Source: Acidobacteriota bacterium (GTDB lineage: Bacteria; Acidobacteriota; Terriglobia; Bryobacterales; Bryobacteraceae). From it: DNA of 64,000 nucleotides. Where the stretch lies: the NCBI GenBank assembly GCA_029776225.1, contig JAKOTR010000022.1:124001-188000 (forward strand), written 5' to 3'. Below the pieces are notes generated by a model. It did no database searches and was not told the origin of the DNA. It saw only the letters and a list, made by a program, of their open reading frames with translations. Within the stretch, counting starts at the first letter, position 1; every line of letters starts with the position of its first letter. The translations under genes were made by a program, and so were the position numbers. Positions 33,834 through 42,900 of this stretch are shown in pieces.

Positions 33834-35194
33834 TCATTGGGGGCGGAATTTCCGGCCTCTCCGCCGCCTACTACCTCTCGAAGGCCGGAGTGCCCTCGAC
33901 CCTGGTGGAGCGCAGGCCGAGGCTGGGCGGCGTCATTGAGACCGAAACGATCCACGGCTGCGTCCTGGAAACCGGACCGGACAGCTTCCTCTCTGCCAAG
34001 CCGTGGGCGATGGACCTCATCCGCGAACTCGGGCTCGAAGGTGACGTCATCGGCTCCAACGACCATGCCCGCGTGACCTACGTCCGCAAGAACGGCCGGC
34101 TCGTACCGCTGCCCGACGGGCTGATGCTGATGATTCCCACCAAGATCGTGCCGCTGCTGACGACTTCGCTGCTGGGTTGGGGCACGAAAATCAAAATGGG
34201 GCTGGAGTGGTTCCGGCGGCCGGACGGCGCGATTCGCCCGGACCGGTCCGTGGCGGACTTCATCGCGGAACACTACGGGCAGGAGGCAGTCGACTACCTG
34301 GCTGAGCCCCTGCTAGCGGGCGTTTATGGCGGGGATCCGAATAAGCTCAGCGTGGCCAGCGTGCTGCCGCGTTTTACCGAACTCGAAGCCAAATACGGCA
34401 GCCTCACCAAAGGCGTTCTGCATGAGCGGCGCAAAGCTGCGAAACAGGCCAAGGGACGGCCTCTGTTTCAGACGTTGAAAGGCGGCCTCGGCCAGCTCAT
34501 TTCCGCGATGGCGGCCTCCGCCAATCCCCGGCTGGAGGTCGTCCATGGTACGGCCGAGGCGCTGGAGCGGTCGGCGCCGGGCTGGCGCGTGCGGGTGGAT
34601 GGCGCATGGCTTGAAGCCGCGAACGTCGTTCTGGCCTGCCAGGCATACGAGGCCGGCGCGCTTATTTCCGGCGTGGACCCCGAACTGGGTTCTCTGCTGA
34701 ACGGGGTGTCCCACTCCTCGTCCATCACGATTTCCCTCGGGTACGAGAAAGCCGGCTTTGCTCATCCGCTCAACGGATTCGGGTTCCTGATCCCGAAGCG
34801 CGAGCGCAAGCTCGTGGTGGCCTGCACCTGGGTCGCGACGAAGTTTTCCCACCGCGTCCCGGACAATCTGGTTGTGCTGCGGTGCTTTGTGGGCGGGGAG
34901 GATGAAACCGTGCTGCGGGAATCGGATGAGGCGCTGGTGGAAGCCGTCCGCCAGGAGCTTCGCGAAATCATGGGAGTGACCGAAACGCCTGTTTTCAGCC
35001 GGGTGGCGCGCTGGCCGCGTTCGATGGCACAGTACACGGTCGGCCACCAGGAGCGGATGAAGGCCGTGGAAGCCCGCAAGGCGGCGCTCCCCGGGCTGCA
35101 TTTGGCTGGAAACGCGTACACCGGCATCGGCATTCCGGACTGTATCCGCATGGGCAAGCAGGCAGCCGAACGGATACGGGAAGCGGAACTCTGA
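33818..35194 (+). CDS. hemY: Protoporphyrinogen/coproporphyrinogen III oxidase, HemY/PgoX type
   Basis: A 458-residue flavoprotein of the HemY type (also named HemG in some annotations). It begins with an FAD-binding dinucleotide motif ALIIGGGISGLSAAYYL (4-20) and VERRPRLGGVIET. The family signature GPDSFLSAKPWAMDLIRELGL follows near 48-68. The C-terminal LHLAGNAYTGIGIPDCIRMG (about 428-447) closes the FAD site. It oxidises protoporphyrinogen IX or coproporphyrinogen III with oxygen. It overlaps hemH by 16 bp, so expression is coupled. No chdC/hemQ gene is seen in the window, so which branch is used cannot be settled here. Confidence 0.93.
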   Translation: MRRALIIGGGISGLSAAYYLSKAGVPSTLVERRPRLGGVIETETIHGCVLETGPDSFLSAKPWAMDLIRELGLEGDVIGSNDHARVTYVRKNGRLVPLPDGLMLMIPTKIVPLLTTSLLGWGTKIKMGLEWFRRPDGAIRPDRSVADFIAEHYGQEAVDYLAEPLLAGVYGGDPNKLSVASVLPRFTELEAKYGSLTKGVLHERRKAAKQAKGRPLFQTLKGGLGQLISAMAASANPRLEVVHGTAEALERSAPGWRVRVDGAWLEAANVVLACQAYEAGALISGVDPELGSLLNGVSHSSSITISLGYEKAGFAHPLNGFGFLIPKRERKLVVACTWVATKFSHRVPDNLVVLRCFVGGEDETVLRESDEALVEAVRQELREIMGVTETPVFSRVARWPRSMAQYTVGHQERMKAVEARKAALPGLHLAGNAYTGIGIPDCIRMGKQAAERIREAEL

Positions 35195-35207
35195 TCTCTA
35201 AAGCTTG

Positions 35208-36614
35208 TCAGGACAGCGGCACCCTCGCTGCACCCACGCGGACGCAGACAAACCGGGGCGACTCGCCTAGCAGATGGACATGCGCCGCGCCTTTACACTG
35301 CAAGAGTTGCTGATACGATGCCTTGTCGATAATCAGTACTTGAGGTGAACACTCCCGGAGCGCGGCATACAAGTCCTGGGCGCTAAGCAGGAATCTCGTG
35401 TAACGAGCCGAATACCACACAAACTGATTCCGGTAATCGAAGCCGGGCTCGCCGGATGTGTACATCAGAACCCGTTCCCCAGGTGCGGTGTTCCGCTCGG
35501 CAATAGGAGCGAGGGTGCGCATATCAACGCCTCTTTCGGGAGCCGGAAAGACAATCTTGCCCACGGTGATGCAGAGCAGGAGCACGCAACCAGTGTAGTA
35601 GGCCGCAGACATCTTCCGGCGCGGAATGATTCTCTGCAGCGTGAGCGCTGTCATCAGCGCCAGTGCCGGAAACGTTGGAAGGAGATAGCGGCCGTACTTG
35701 GGAGTCGTGAAACTTAGCGGGATGATAAAAATTCCAAACCATATCAGCGGCAAAAACCACAGCGGGTCAATGCGCTTTCGAACCGATTCCCGAACATAAA
35801 TTACTAAGCCAATTAATAAGATCGGGAACCATGGCAGGTAGTGCCTGGCCAGTAGCCAACCATACTCGAGAGATGGCGCACTGGCTTTCCCGATGAGGAA
35901 GTAGAGGTGCTCCGGTGAAGATCGCAGCACGAACCACCACGCCGGGAGAGCTAAACCGGTAAGGACGCCAACGATGAACCGCTTCGACCAAAGCACACAG
36001 GTGCGCCGTGACGCTACCAGGTGTATGGCCATAGTTGCGATCGGAACCACGCCTACAATTGAGCGGATCATAATTCCACAACCGGTAGCTAATCCCATCG
36101 GGATAAAGTACCTGGGGTTCCGCAGACCTTTGATGTAGAACAGAATCGCGGCGGTAACGAAGAACGCGAACGGAACGTCGGGCATTGCGTGCGTCGCGTT
36201 CTTTGCAAACAAGAGCGACGTCGTCAGCACCAGCATCGAGGTAAGGCCCAGCCACGAATCGCCCGTCAGTTCCTGTACAAGATGGTAGAGCAGGAGGATC
36301 GTCCCGATCCCGGTGAGCGCCGATGGTATTTTCGCCGCAAAATCATTAGCGCCGAAAAGCGCTATGGAAGCCGCTTCCAGCCAGACGAACATCGGAGGGT
36401 GCTCATGATTGATCTCGCCTCCAAATTGCACACGAGTCCAGTCGCGGCTTTGCAGCATTTCTTTGGCCTCTTGGGCATAAAGAGCATCATCGTATCCGCT
36501 GAGTCCGCCGCGATCCAGGCCCGCGAACAGTAAAGCAGAGGCCAGAAGCGCCAGCAGAAGGAACTTCAATCGGGACGGATCTTGAGTCCCCAGGAAAAGC
36601 CTGAGTGATGTCAT
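35208..36614 (-). CDS. GT39-type (ArnT-like) membrane glycosyltransferase
   Basis: A 468-residue integral membrane protein from ATG 36614; a TTG at 36644 would add ten codons. The N-terminal loop carries GGLSGYDDALYAQEAKEML, whose acidic residues sit where dolichyl-/undecaprenyl-phosphate-sugar transferases (GT39, PMT_2) keep their catalytic Asp. NHEHPPMFVWLEA follows, as in ArnT. About ten to twelve hydrophobic helices cover the first 380 residues (such as FLLLALLASALLFAGL and FPILLIGLVIYV). A C-terminal soluble domain ends the chain. Such enzymes move a sugar from undecaprenyl phosphate to lipid A or an exported polymer. The acceptor is unknown. The gene is convergent with hemY. Confidence 0.8.
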   Translation of the reverse strand: MTSLRLFLGTQDPSRLKFLLLALLASALLFAGLDRGGLSGYDDALYAQEAKEMLQSRDWTRVQFGGEINHEHPPMFVWLEAASIALFGANDFAAKIPSALTGIGTILLLYHLVQELTGDSWLGLTSMLVLTTSLLFAKNATHAMPDVPFAFFVTAAILFYIKGLRNPRYFIPMGLATGCGIMIRSIVGVVPIATMAIHLVASRRTCVLWSKRFIVGVLTGLALPAWWFVLRSSPEHLYFLIGKASAPSLEYGWLLARHYLPWFPILLIGLVIYVRESVRKRIDPLWFLPLIWFGIFIIPLSFTTPKYGRYLLPTFPALALMTALTLQRIIPRRKMSAAYYTGCVLLLCITVGKIVFPAPERGVDMRTLAPIAERNTAPGERVLMYTSGEPGFDYRNQFVWYSARYTRFLLSAQDLYAALRECSPQVLIIDKASYQQLLQCKGAAHVHLLGESPRFVCVRVGAARVPLS

Positions 36615-36660
36615 TGCTTCTCTAAGACAACCAGAGAGGTGCAATTTTCAAGGAGAGCCG

Positions 36661-37242
36661 TCAGCGGGCGATCACAACTCTCACTTCGGAGAAGCTCACT
36701 TCGAGGCGGTCGATCCGGTGGGCCAGCTCAAACGGCTTGCCGACCTTGGCATCGGGGTAGTAGGCCCACAGAAAATTCCGGATGAGGTAATCCAGGGTGC
36801 TGCCGCTGATTGTGATCCCCGAAATCACGACCTGTTCCACGTCCACGACGGCACGGCCGCTGCCCGAACGGATTCTGGCATCCACGCGCACCGGCCTCTC
36901 CCCTGAGAGCAGCGTCTCCACAAGCCAGCTCGGCGTCTGCCCCTGCGATCGCTGGAGCTTGGCGAAATCCACGTGGGCGAACGCGGTGGCGAAGTTGTTG
37001 CCCAGCTCAAGCCGCGGGTTCCGGACGCCCTGGGGCGCTACCAGCCGTACTTCCCTTTCCACGTAGGCGTTCAGCTCGGATTTCTTCAGGATCACCGCCG
37101 AGCCGGCGGGCACCGCCTCCCGGCGGATCAGGTCAATTTTCCTTTGGGCGGAAAGGTACTCCGATGACTCCGAAGCCGGAAGGAAAACGGCCAACGCCAG
37201 AGAAGCCGGCACGAGAAACAGGCGGCGCGTGTGCTGCCCCAT
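36661..37242 (-). CDS. Hypothetical secreted protein
   Basis: A 193-residue protein with a signal peptide (residues about 1-24, RLFLVPASLALAVFLPAS). The mature part has LKKSELNAYVEREVRLVAPQG, which looks like the start of a lipid- or membrane-interacting beta sandwich, and ends in a strand-rich KPFELAHRIDRLEVSFSEVRVV segment. I do not recognise the family. It is upstream of the GT39-type gene on the same strand with about 46 bp between, so the two may share a transcript and an envelope role. It is divergent from a small hypothetical gene. Confidence 0.6.
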   Translation of the reverse strand: MGQHTRRLFLVPASLALAVFLPASESSEYLSAQRKIDLIRREAVPAGSAVILKKSELNAYVEREVRLVAPQGVRNPRLELGNNFATAFAHVDFAKLQRSQGQTPSWLVETLLSGERPVRVDARIRSGSGRAVVDVEQVVISGITISGSTLDYLIRNFLWAYYPDAKVGKPFELAHRIDRLEVSFSEVRVVIAR

Positions 37243-37292
37243 ATACTCAATACCGACGTCCGGCGAGCCACGCCGGTTGCCTTGGGTTTATA

Positions 37293-37604
37293 ATGCAGAG
37301 GACCGCTCTGGGTACCACTGCTGTGGCAAACGAACGCGAAACTCCTTTTGACAGCATCGAAAGCGCGCAGCAGTTTGTGGAATTGCTGGTGGAAGCGGTT
37401 GAGGAAGCGCGCCGGGAAGTCGAGAGCGAAATGGCGAATCCTCAGCCGGAACGCCGGTTGGAGGCGCTCCGCCTGGTTTCCTACAAGCTGGCCACGCTGT
37501 CGAACCGCCTGAACAGCAGCGCCCGTATTCTCAACGACTTGCGCATGCTGCGGCGTTTGCTTTTCCGCGAACGCACCCTCGAGGAGGAGCCGGCCGAACA
37601 CTAG
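37293..37604 (+). CDS. Hypothetical small helical protein
   Basis: A 103-residue protein that is mostly charged helix (FDSIESAQQFVELLVEAVEEAR, then LVSYKLATLSNRLNSSARIL). It probably forms a coiled coil and has no signal or membrane segment. The ATG at 37293 overlaps a consensus TATAAT (37289-37294). If that is the real -10 box, translation must begin downstream, for example at GTG 37323. No ribosome site decides between them. I do not recognise it. It is divergent from a secreted hypothetical protein. Confidence 0.55.
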   Translation: MQRTALGTTAVANERETPFDSIESAQQFVELLVEAVEEARREVESEMANPQPERRLEALRLVSYKLATLSNRLNSSARILNDLRMLRRLLFRERTLEEEPAEH

Positions 37605-37659
37605 GGCCCGGCCGCGGCCCCTCCGGGGCGCTTAAAAGGCCGTGCGTGGGCGCAGTCCC

Positions 37660-39843
37660 CTACTCCACTGCAAGCTCGTAGTAGACGGTCCGGTGCTCCG
37701 GCTGCATTTTCAGGACGACGCTGTCACCGTCCACCGATAGCGGCACCTGCGCCCGCCGCTTGCCGGTCACATCCAGGGTCCATGCCTTCAGCTTTCCGGC
37801 GTGGCTGCTGCGTATCCGCAGATCGCCCACAATCGCCTCGAGCATAGCCGGTCCTTCGCCAACGGATTTCAGCCGCCAGTACGGCCCCAGCCTCCCGCGC
37901 TGCGTGGTCAGTTCGTACTCCATCCCCTGGCTCCGCGCCGGCCCGACCGCCGTTACCAGCAGCCGCCTGGCAGACCGGATGGGGCTCAACCCCGATATGG
38001 CCGTCACATACACCGCGCCAAACCTGTTCGCGCATTGCAGCCGCACGTCGTTGAGAATGTGCCCCTGCGATGAGAGGAAGCCGACCATCACCTGCGATCG
38101 CGGGGTGTTGACGTGGACCACTCCGTACCGGGCATCCCAGCTCAGCTCTCCAGTGATCGAGCGCGCCACCAGCCTTTCGGGATCCCAGTACTTGCTGATG
38201 TCCCGGACCACCGGCTTGCGCCGCTCCTGCACGAACCGGTAACCCACCTTGCCCACCAGCGCCGCAGCCACCGGCAGCGGTTTCCGGTCTTCCGTCCACT
38301 CGAAAACGCTTTCGGTATCGTACAGCGACTCGGCCACCAGCGGCGCCTCTGTCACGTCCTGCCGGTGCCACATCGTGGCTGCCGCCGGGAACTGCAGGAT
38401 TTGCGGAGGATTCCCGAACAGATCGAACGAGCCCTGCCCCAGGCTGTCGCGGAAGTCCGTGCTGAAATAGCCGAATTGCATCGACCCGTCCCAGCCCTGC
38501 AACAGCCCGTAGGCCGTCATCAGGGGCGTGCCTTCGAGCGAGAACTCGTTCGGCAGGCACGTATTCCATTCGCTGATCGTCATCGGCCGGCCCAGCACCT
38601 GCTCCCAGGCCTTGTCCGTCACCAGGTTGCCGACGCCCAGATACACGAGCGTGTCCTGATCCGGGCGCACGGCCTTGATCATCGGCAGATTATGAAACAG
38701 CGCCGTCGCAATCCGCCATTTCAGGTCGCCTTCCCCGGCCGGGTGGTCCCAGTAGCCGTGGCGGTCGATGTAATCAAATTTGCTCATACTCAGCATGTGG
38801 ATTCGGGTCGGGAACCCGTGTCCCTGCCAGTTGGTGCCGGCAATCGGCACTTTCACCCCGGCTTTGCGCATCACCTCGCGGCTGGCCGACCAGTACTTTT
38901 CCTCCAGCTCGTAATAGAACCGAAGCTGATCCTGCCCGCGGAGGCGGCGTTCGGGGTGTTCCTTCAGGTGGCGCTCGGTGAACTGGGAATTCGGGTACAG
39001 GGCCACGCGCTGCCCGGCCTCGATCCCTTCTCCGGCCGCCAGCGGCGACTTCCCGTCGACCCGCCACGCCCGCTCGAGGCCCTCGTTGTTCTTGTACTTT
39101 CTGCGCAGCCAGTCAGCGAACTTCTGCTCGAGTTCCGTGCGCCAGGGTTCCTGTATCGTTCCCCAGAACAACGAATCCTCGTTCAGAATCTCCACTGCCG
39201 CAATCGTCGGGTCATCCGCATACCGCTTCTTCGTATACGGATTGAAGTGGGTAAAGACGTCGCGCATCCGCTGGTGGATGATGGAAGCGACCTTATCGTT
39301 GATGAACTGCGCGTGTGGCGCAGGCCCGCCGTTGGGAAGCCCCGGGATGTTATCTCCCGGCTTGAATTGGAGGATGAGGGGATAGTGGACGTCCAAGATG
39401 ATATAAATGCCGTTTTGCCCCAGTTTGTAAATGAGATAGTCGAGGCGGTCCCAGGCCTCCTTGTTGTAGTCGAACGAGGTCTTGCCGTTGCGGTCGTTCA
39501 GGAATTCGAGACCGTGCAGGCGGGTGATATTGATTCCCTGGCGCCTCATGCGCCGCACGGTGTAGTCCGCCTGCTCTTTCCGCGGCACGTTCATCTGCGC
39601 GCCGAAGAACCGCACCGGCGTGCCGTCCTGGAAAACGAAACGGTCCCCCTTCACAGTCAAAAAGCCGTGCTTGCCGGTGGGCGCCTCGATGTAGCTGCTG
39701 ACGTCCAGCGCGTTGGGCGCGAAATCGTCCTTGGCGATTTCCATCGGAAAAGGGGTGGTGGTGTCTGCCGCTCCCGGCAAGACCGTCACACCTACGAGTG
39801 CGAGGGCTGCAAGACCTGCAACCTGCACGCTGATTTTCTTCAT
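37660..39843 (-). CDS. Secreted GH5-like glycoside hydrolase
   Basis: A 727-residue protein with a signal peptide (MKKISVQVAGLAALALVGVTVLPGAA). Residues about 55-450 look like a clan GH-A TIM barrel: RFVFQDGTPVRFFGAQMN, then GINITRLHG, YIILDVHYP, the likely acid/base Glu222 after Asn221 in VEILNEDSLFW, and the likely nucleophile Glu425 in MTISEWNT. The C-terminal 250 residues are strand-rich and probably an accessory domain. The family resembles cellulase-type GH5 or mannanase, but I cannot name the subfamily. Two micro-ORFs joined by ATGA overlaps lie directly upstream and may couple translation. It is downstream of the TonB receptor gene, separated by a strong terminator. Confidence 0.75.
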   Translation of the reverse strand: MKKISVQVAGLAALALVGVTVLPGAADTTTPFPMEIAKDDFAPNALDVSSYIEAPTGKHGFLTVKGDRFVFQDGTPVRFFGAQMNVPRKEQADYTVRRMRRQGINITRLHGLEFLNDRNGKTSFDYNKEAWDRLDYLIYKLGQNGIYIILDVHYPLILQFKPGDNIPGLPNGGPAPHAQFINDKVASIIHQRMRDVFTHFNPYTKKRYADDPTIAAVEILNEDSLFWGTIQEPWRTELEQKFADWLRRKYKNNEGLERAWRVDGKSPLAAGEGIEAGQRVALYPNSQFTERHLKEHPERRLRGQDQLRFYYELEEKYWSASREVMRKAGVKVPIAGTNWQGHGFPTRIHMLSMSKFDYIDRHGYWDHPAGEGDLKWRIATALFHNLPMIKAVRPDQDTLVYLGVGNLVTDKAWEQVLGRPMTISEWNTCLPNEFSLEGTPLMTAYGLLQGWDGSMQFGYFSTDFRDSLGQGSFDLFGNPPQILQFPAAATMWHRQDVTEAPLVAESLYDTESVFEWTEDRKPLPVAAALVGKVGYRFVQERRKPVVRDISKYWDPERLVARSITGELSWDARYGVVHVNTPRSQVMVGFLSSQGHILNDVRLQCANRFGAVYVTAISGLSPIRSARRLLVTAVGPARSQGMEYELTTQRGRLGPYWRLKSVGEGPAMLEAIVGDLRIRSSHAGKLKAWTLDVTGKRRAQVPLSVDGDSVVLKMQPEHRTVYYELAVE

Positions 39844-39853
39844 CGTTTCAGGC
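39816..39853 (-). repeat. 38-bp perfect direct repeat, copy at the glycosidase start
   Basis: This 38-bp sequence is identical to 39886-39923, 70 bp away. It includes the first nine codons of the glycoside hydrolase gene and the ten bases before its ATG. The copies point to a recent tandem duplication. Confidence 0.9.
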
Positions 39854-39872
39854 CCGCCGCTCTGTCAGTCAT
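39840..39872 (-). CDS. Micro-ORF 2 in the glycosidase leader
   Basis: A ten-codon frame (MTDRAAGLKR) begins at ATG 39872 after an AGGGAGG site. Its TGA overlaps the ATG of the glycoside hydrolase gene in an ATGA. This is a typical layout for translational coupling. Whether it is translated is unknown. Confidence 0.4.
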   Translation of the reverse strand: MTDRAAGLKR

Positions 39873-39913
39873 ATTTTCCTCCCTTCTGCAACCTGCACGC
39901 TGATTTTCTTCAT
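39869..39913 (-). CDS. Micro-ORF 1 in the glycosidase leader
   Basis: A 14-codon frame (MKKISVQVAEGRKI) starts at ATG 39913 with AGGAG about eight bases upstream. It repeats the first nine residues of the glycosidase signal peptide, because it lies in the duplicated segment. Its TGA overlaps the start of micro-ORF 2 in an ATGA. Confidence 0.4.
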   Translation of the reverse strand: MKKISVQVAEGRKI

Positions 39914-39923
39914 CGTTTCAGGC
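39886..39923 (-). repeat. 38-bp perfect direct repeat, upstream copy
   Basis: Identical to 39816-39853. It carries an ATG that gives a short peptide instead of the full signal sequence. This copy has the better ribosome site. Confidence 0.9.
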
Positions 39924-39935
39924 TCCTAATAACAC

Positions 39936-39975
39936 AAAAATGCGGATGGCTCCGGCTGAACCGGAGCCATCCGCA
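39936..39975 (-). terminator. Rho-independent terminator of the TonB receptor gene
   Basis: A perfect 15-bp stem (39941-39955 with 39961-39975) closes a five-base loop. On the minus strand it is followed by TTTTTGTG. It begins 18 bases after the receptor stop codon and is a textbook intrinsic terminator. Confidence 0.93.
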
Positions 39976-39993
39976 ACGAGGTCAAGCAAGAAG

Positions 39994-42900
39994 TTACCAG
40001 GTCAGTCGTGCGCCGAACTGCAGGACGCGCGCGGCCTGGCCGGAGTTGCGCGTGCTCAGAATGCCGTCACCTCCGATGCTGTTCGGATTGCCCGGAGCAT
40101 TCAGCACGTTGAAGAAGTCCGCGTTGACACGGACGTTCACGCGCTCACCGAAGCGTACGTTCTTGAACAGCGATGCGTCCAGACCCCACTGCCGCACACC
40201 CGGCATGTATTGGTTCCGCCACGGATGCAGGCCTGGGTTGTAGGCCTGGCGCCGGACCGAGCCGTCTTTCATCGGAATCCAGACGTCGTTGCTGTCCCAG
40301 TGATTCTGAATGTTGGTGTCCGGAGGAGCGTTGGGCGGCAACTCCGTGGTGCCCCACGGAATCAGCGGGGTCACCGCCGGCTTGTAGTGGTCCGGAACAC
40401 CCATGATGCCGTTGGGTTTCCCTGTCACAGGATCGTAGCTGTTGATCCTGTTCGAAGGAATATACCCGTTCCACCAGAGATAGCCGGGTTGGCACTGGCC
40501 GCTGCGGCAGTCCTGGATGGGGTATTTGTACCCGTAGATCTCTATCTTCTCGCCTGTGATGTTCCAGTTGCCGGTCGGCAGCGAGAAGTAGTTGCTCCTC
40601 AGGTTCCCCATCCCGGCGATCTGCCAGCCGCCGATGATCTTGTCCAGAACACCGCTGGCATTGCCGCCGATCAGCTTGCCGCTGCCAAACGGCAGGTCCA
40701 CGATCCAGTTCCAGCGCACGCGGTGCTTCGGAACGTCGGTATCGCGCCTGTAGTTCAGGAAGCGGTTCAGTTCATCGAAGTTTTCGGGAACCGCGCCCGG
40801 CATGAACTGGTTGGTCGCCGGAATCACACCCGGACTCCAGGTCGCGCCGGTCGCCAGCGTATTGCCCACAACGTAGGACAACTGGAATCCCACGCCCTTG
40901 CTGTAGCGCCGCTCAACCTCAAACTCCATGCCGCCGTAGTTGGACCAACCCGTCTTGGTGTACTCGCGAATCGTCCCCCACAGCGTCTGGTCGAAGGCAC
41001 GCCGCGCCGTGCCGGCATAAAGCCCCGTCGGCGTCGGCAAACCCGTGGTCGCATACCAAATGTAATCCGGCATGCTCCCGTTGTACTCCCAGTATTGCTC
41101 GAGGTGGCCCGTGTGGTTGCCAAGGTAGCGCACTCTCGTCACGATGTTCTGCGCCACCTCCTTCTCGATGGTCAGGTTCCAGCTATGAACACGGGCGTCC
41201 GGCTGCTCCTTCGCGAAGTAGGAGATCGACGGGCTGCCCGGATTGATGCCCTGGGCAACCGCCACGCTGACGGCGTCCCGCGAGTTCACGCCCATAATGA
41301 TCGGCGGCGCCGCCCGCAGCAGGTAGCTGGGAATGCCGTCCGGCGACTGCGCCGAATCATTCAGGTTGTTGCTGAACGTCGCGAACGTGGGATAGTTCGT
41401 AAACATCCGGTCCACGAAGGTGAACAGCGGCACCGGGAAGTAGGCCACGCTGTAGCCGCCGCGGATGACGAACGACTTGCGGCCGTCACCCGCACGGTAG
41501 GCAAACCCGAGGCGCGGTCCGAAGTCACGCTTGCCCGCCGTCGCGAAGTTCCGCGGCAGACCCGCCTGATCGTAGGTCTGGATCGTCATGCCCAGCTGCT
41601 GCAGGCGGTTGATGAGCGACGGTGTGGAGTTCCCAAGCGCGTAGAAGTCCTCAAGCGGCGCACCAAGCACCAGCGCCTTGTTGGACTTGTTGAAGCCCGA
41701 CAACATGCCGTGCTTCTCGTTGTAGAACGGCCAATACTCCCACCGCAGGCCCAGGTTCAGCGTCAGCCTCGGGGTCACCCGCCAGTTGTCCTGAACGTAC
41801 AAGGCGTACTCACCCCCGCGGAAATAGAAGAACTTCCGGTTCAGGTTGTTCTGGTAACGCGCGATCCCCAGGAACATGTTGGCCAGGTTGTGCCCGGTCA
41901 GCGGCATCCCCTGGGGGTTCTGCGGATTCGATGAGGGATCGTACAGCGTGGTCGCCGCGACGTCGAAGTAGTGGAGACCCTCGACCCAGGTCTGGTCCGG
42001 AAGAATATTCAACTGGTCATACCGCAGGTGCCCGCCGAACTGAATCTCATGCTTCCCAACGATCTTCGTCGCGTTGTTGTCGATGACGAAGTTGTTGAAG
42101 ATGCCCTTCTTCCACGTGTTCGTGCGGAAGTCGTATCCGCTCAGCCCTGTGCTGGTGAACTGCGGAATCGCCTCCGTCGTCACGCCAAACGGGTTCGGCG
42201 TCCCCATCATGTCAATGAAATTGATCTTGTCGGGGTTGTTGTTCCCGCCATACCAGTCCTGGCGCTTGGCGCTGATGAGCAGCTCGTTGAACATGGTCGG
42301 CCCGAACGTGTGAATCCAGGTCGAGCTCAAGCTCGAGTGCGTGATCATGCCGACCTCGCGGCCGTAGACATCGTTGAGCATTACCTGCCCGCCGCCGCAG
42401 TTGCCGCCGCAGTTATACAGGTCAAAGCTGTCCGCTATCGACGCCCGCACGAAGAAGTTGTCGCTATCGCTGAACCGGTGGTCCAGTCTGCTCGTGAAGC
42501 TCCACCACCTGGCCCTGCTCGGAATCGTGCCGACGTAGTTAATGTCCTTCATGGGGTTCAGGTCGTTGGTGGGAACCCGGGTGACATCGAAGAGGTACTT
42601 GGCCGTCGGGCTCAACAGAGACGGATCGATCACGTTCAGCCTTCCCCCATGCCGGAAGGGCTGCCGCGACCAGTCCGCCGCTGTGCTCCACGGGTCGTAC
42701 AGCGTGATCAGCCGGTCCTGGGTGTCCCTCAAATCACTGAAATCGCCCTGCCGCATCGCCATCGTCGGCACGCGATACTGGGCGGTCGAGTTCGTCAACT
42801 GCCGCCGTCCCTCGTAGGAGGCAAACCAGAAGGTCCGGTCCTTGCCGTTGTAAATCTTCGGCAGGAACACCGGCCCGCCGATGCTGCCTCCGAACTCGTG

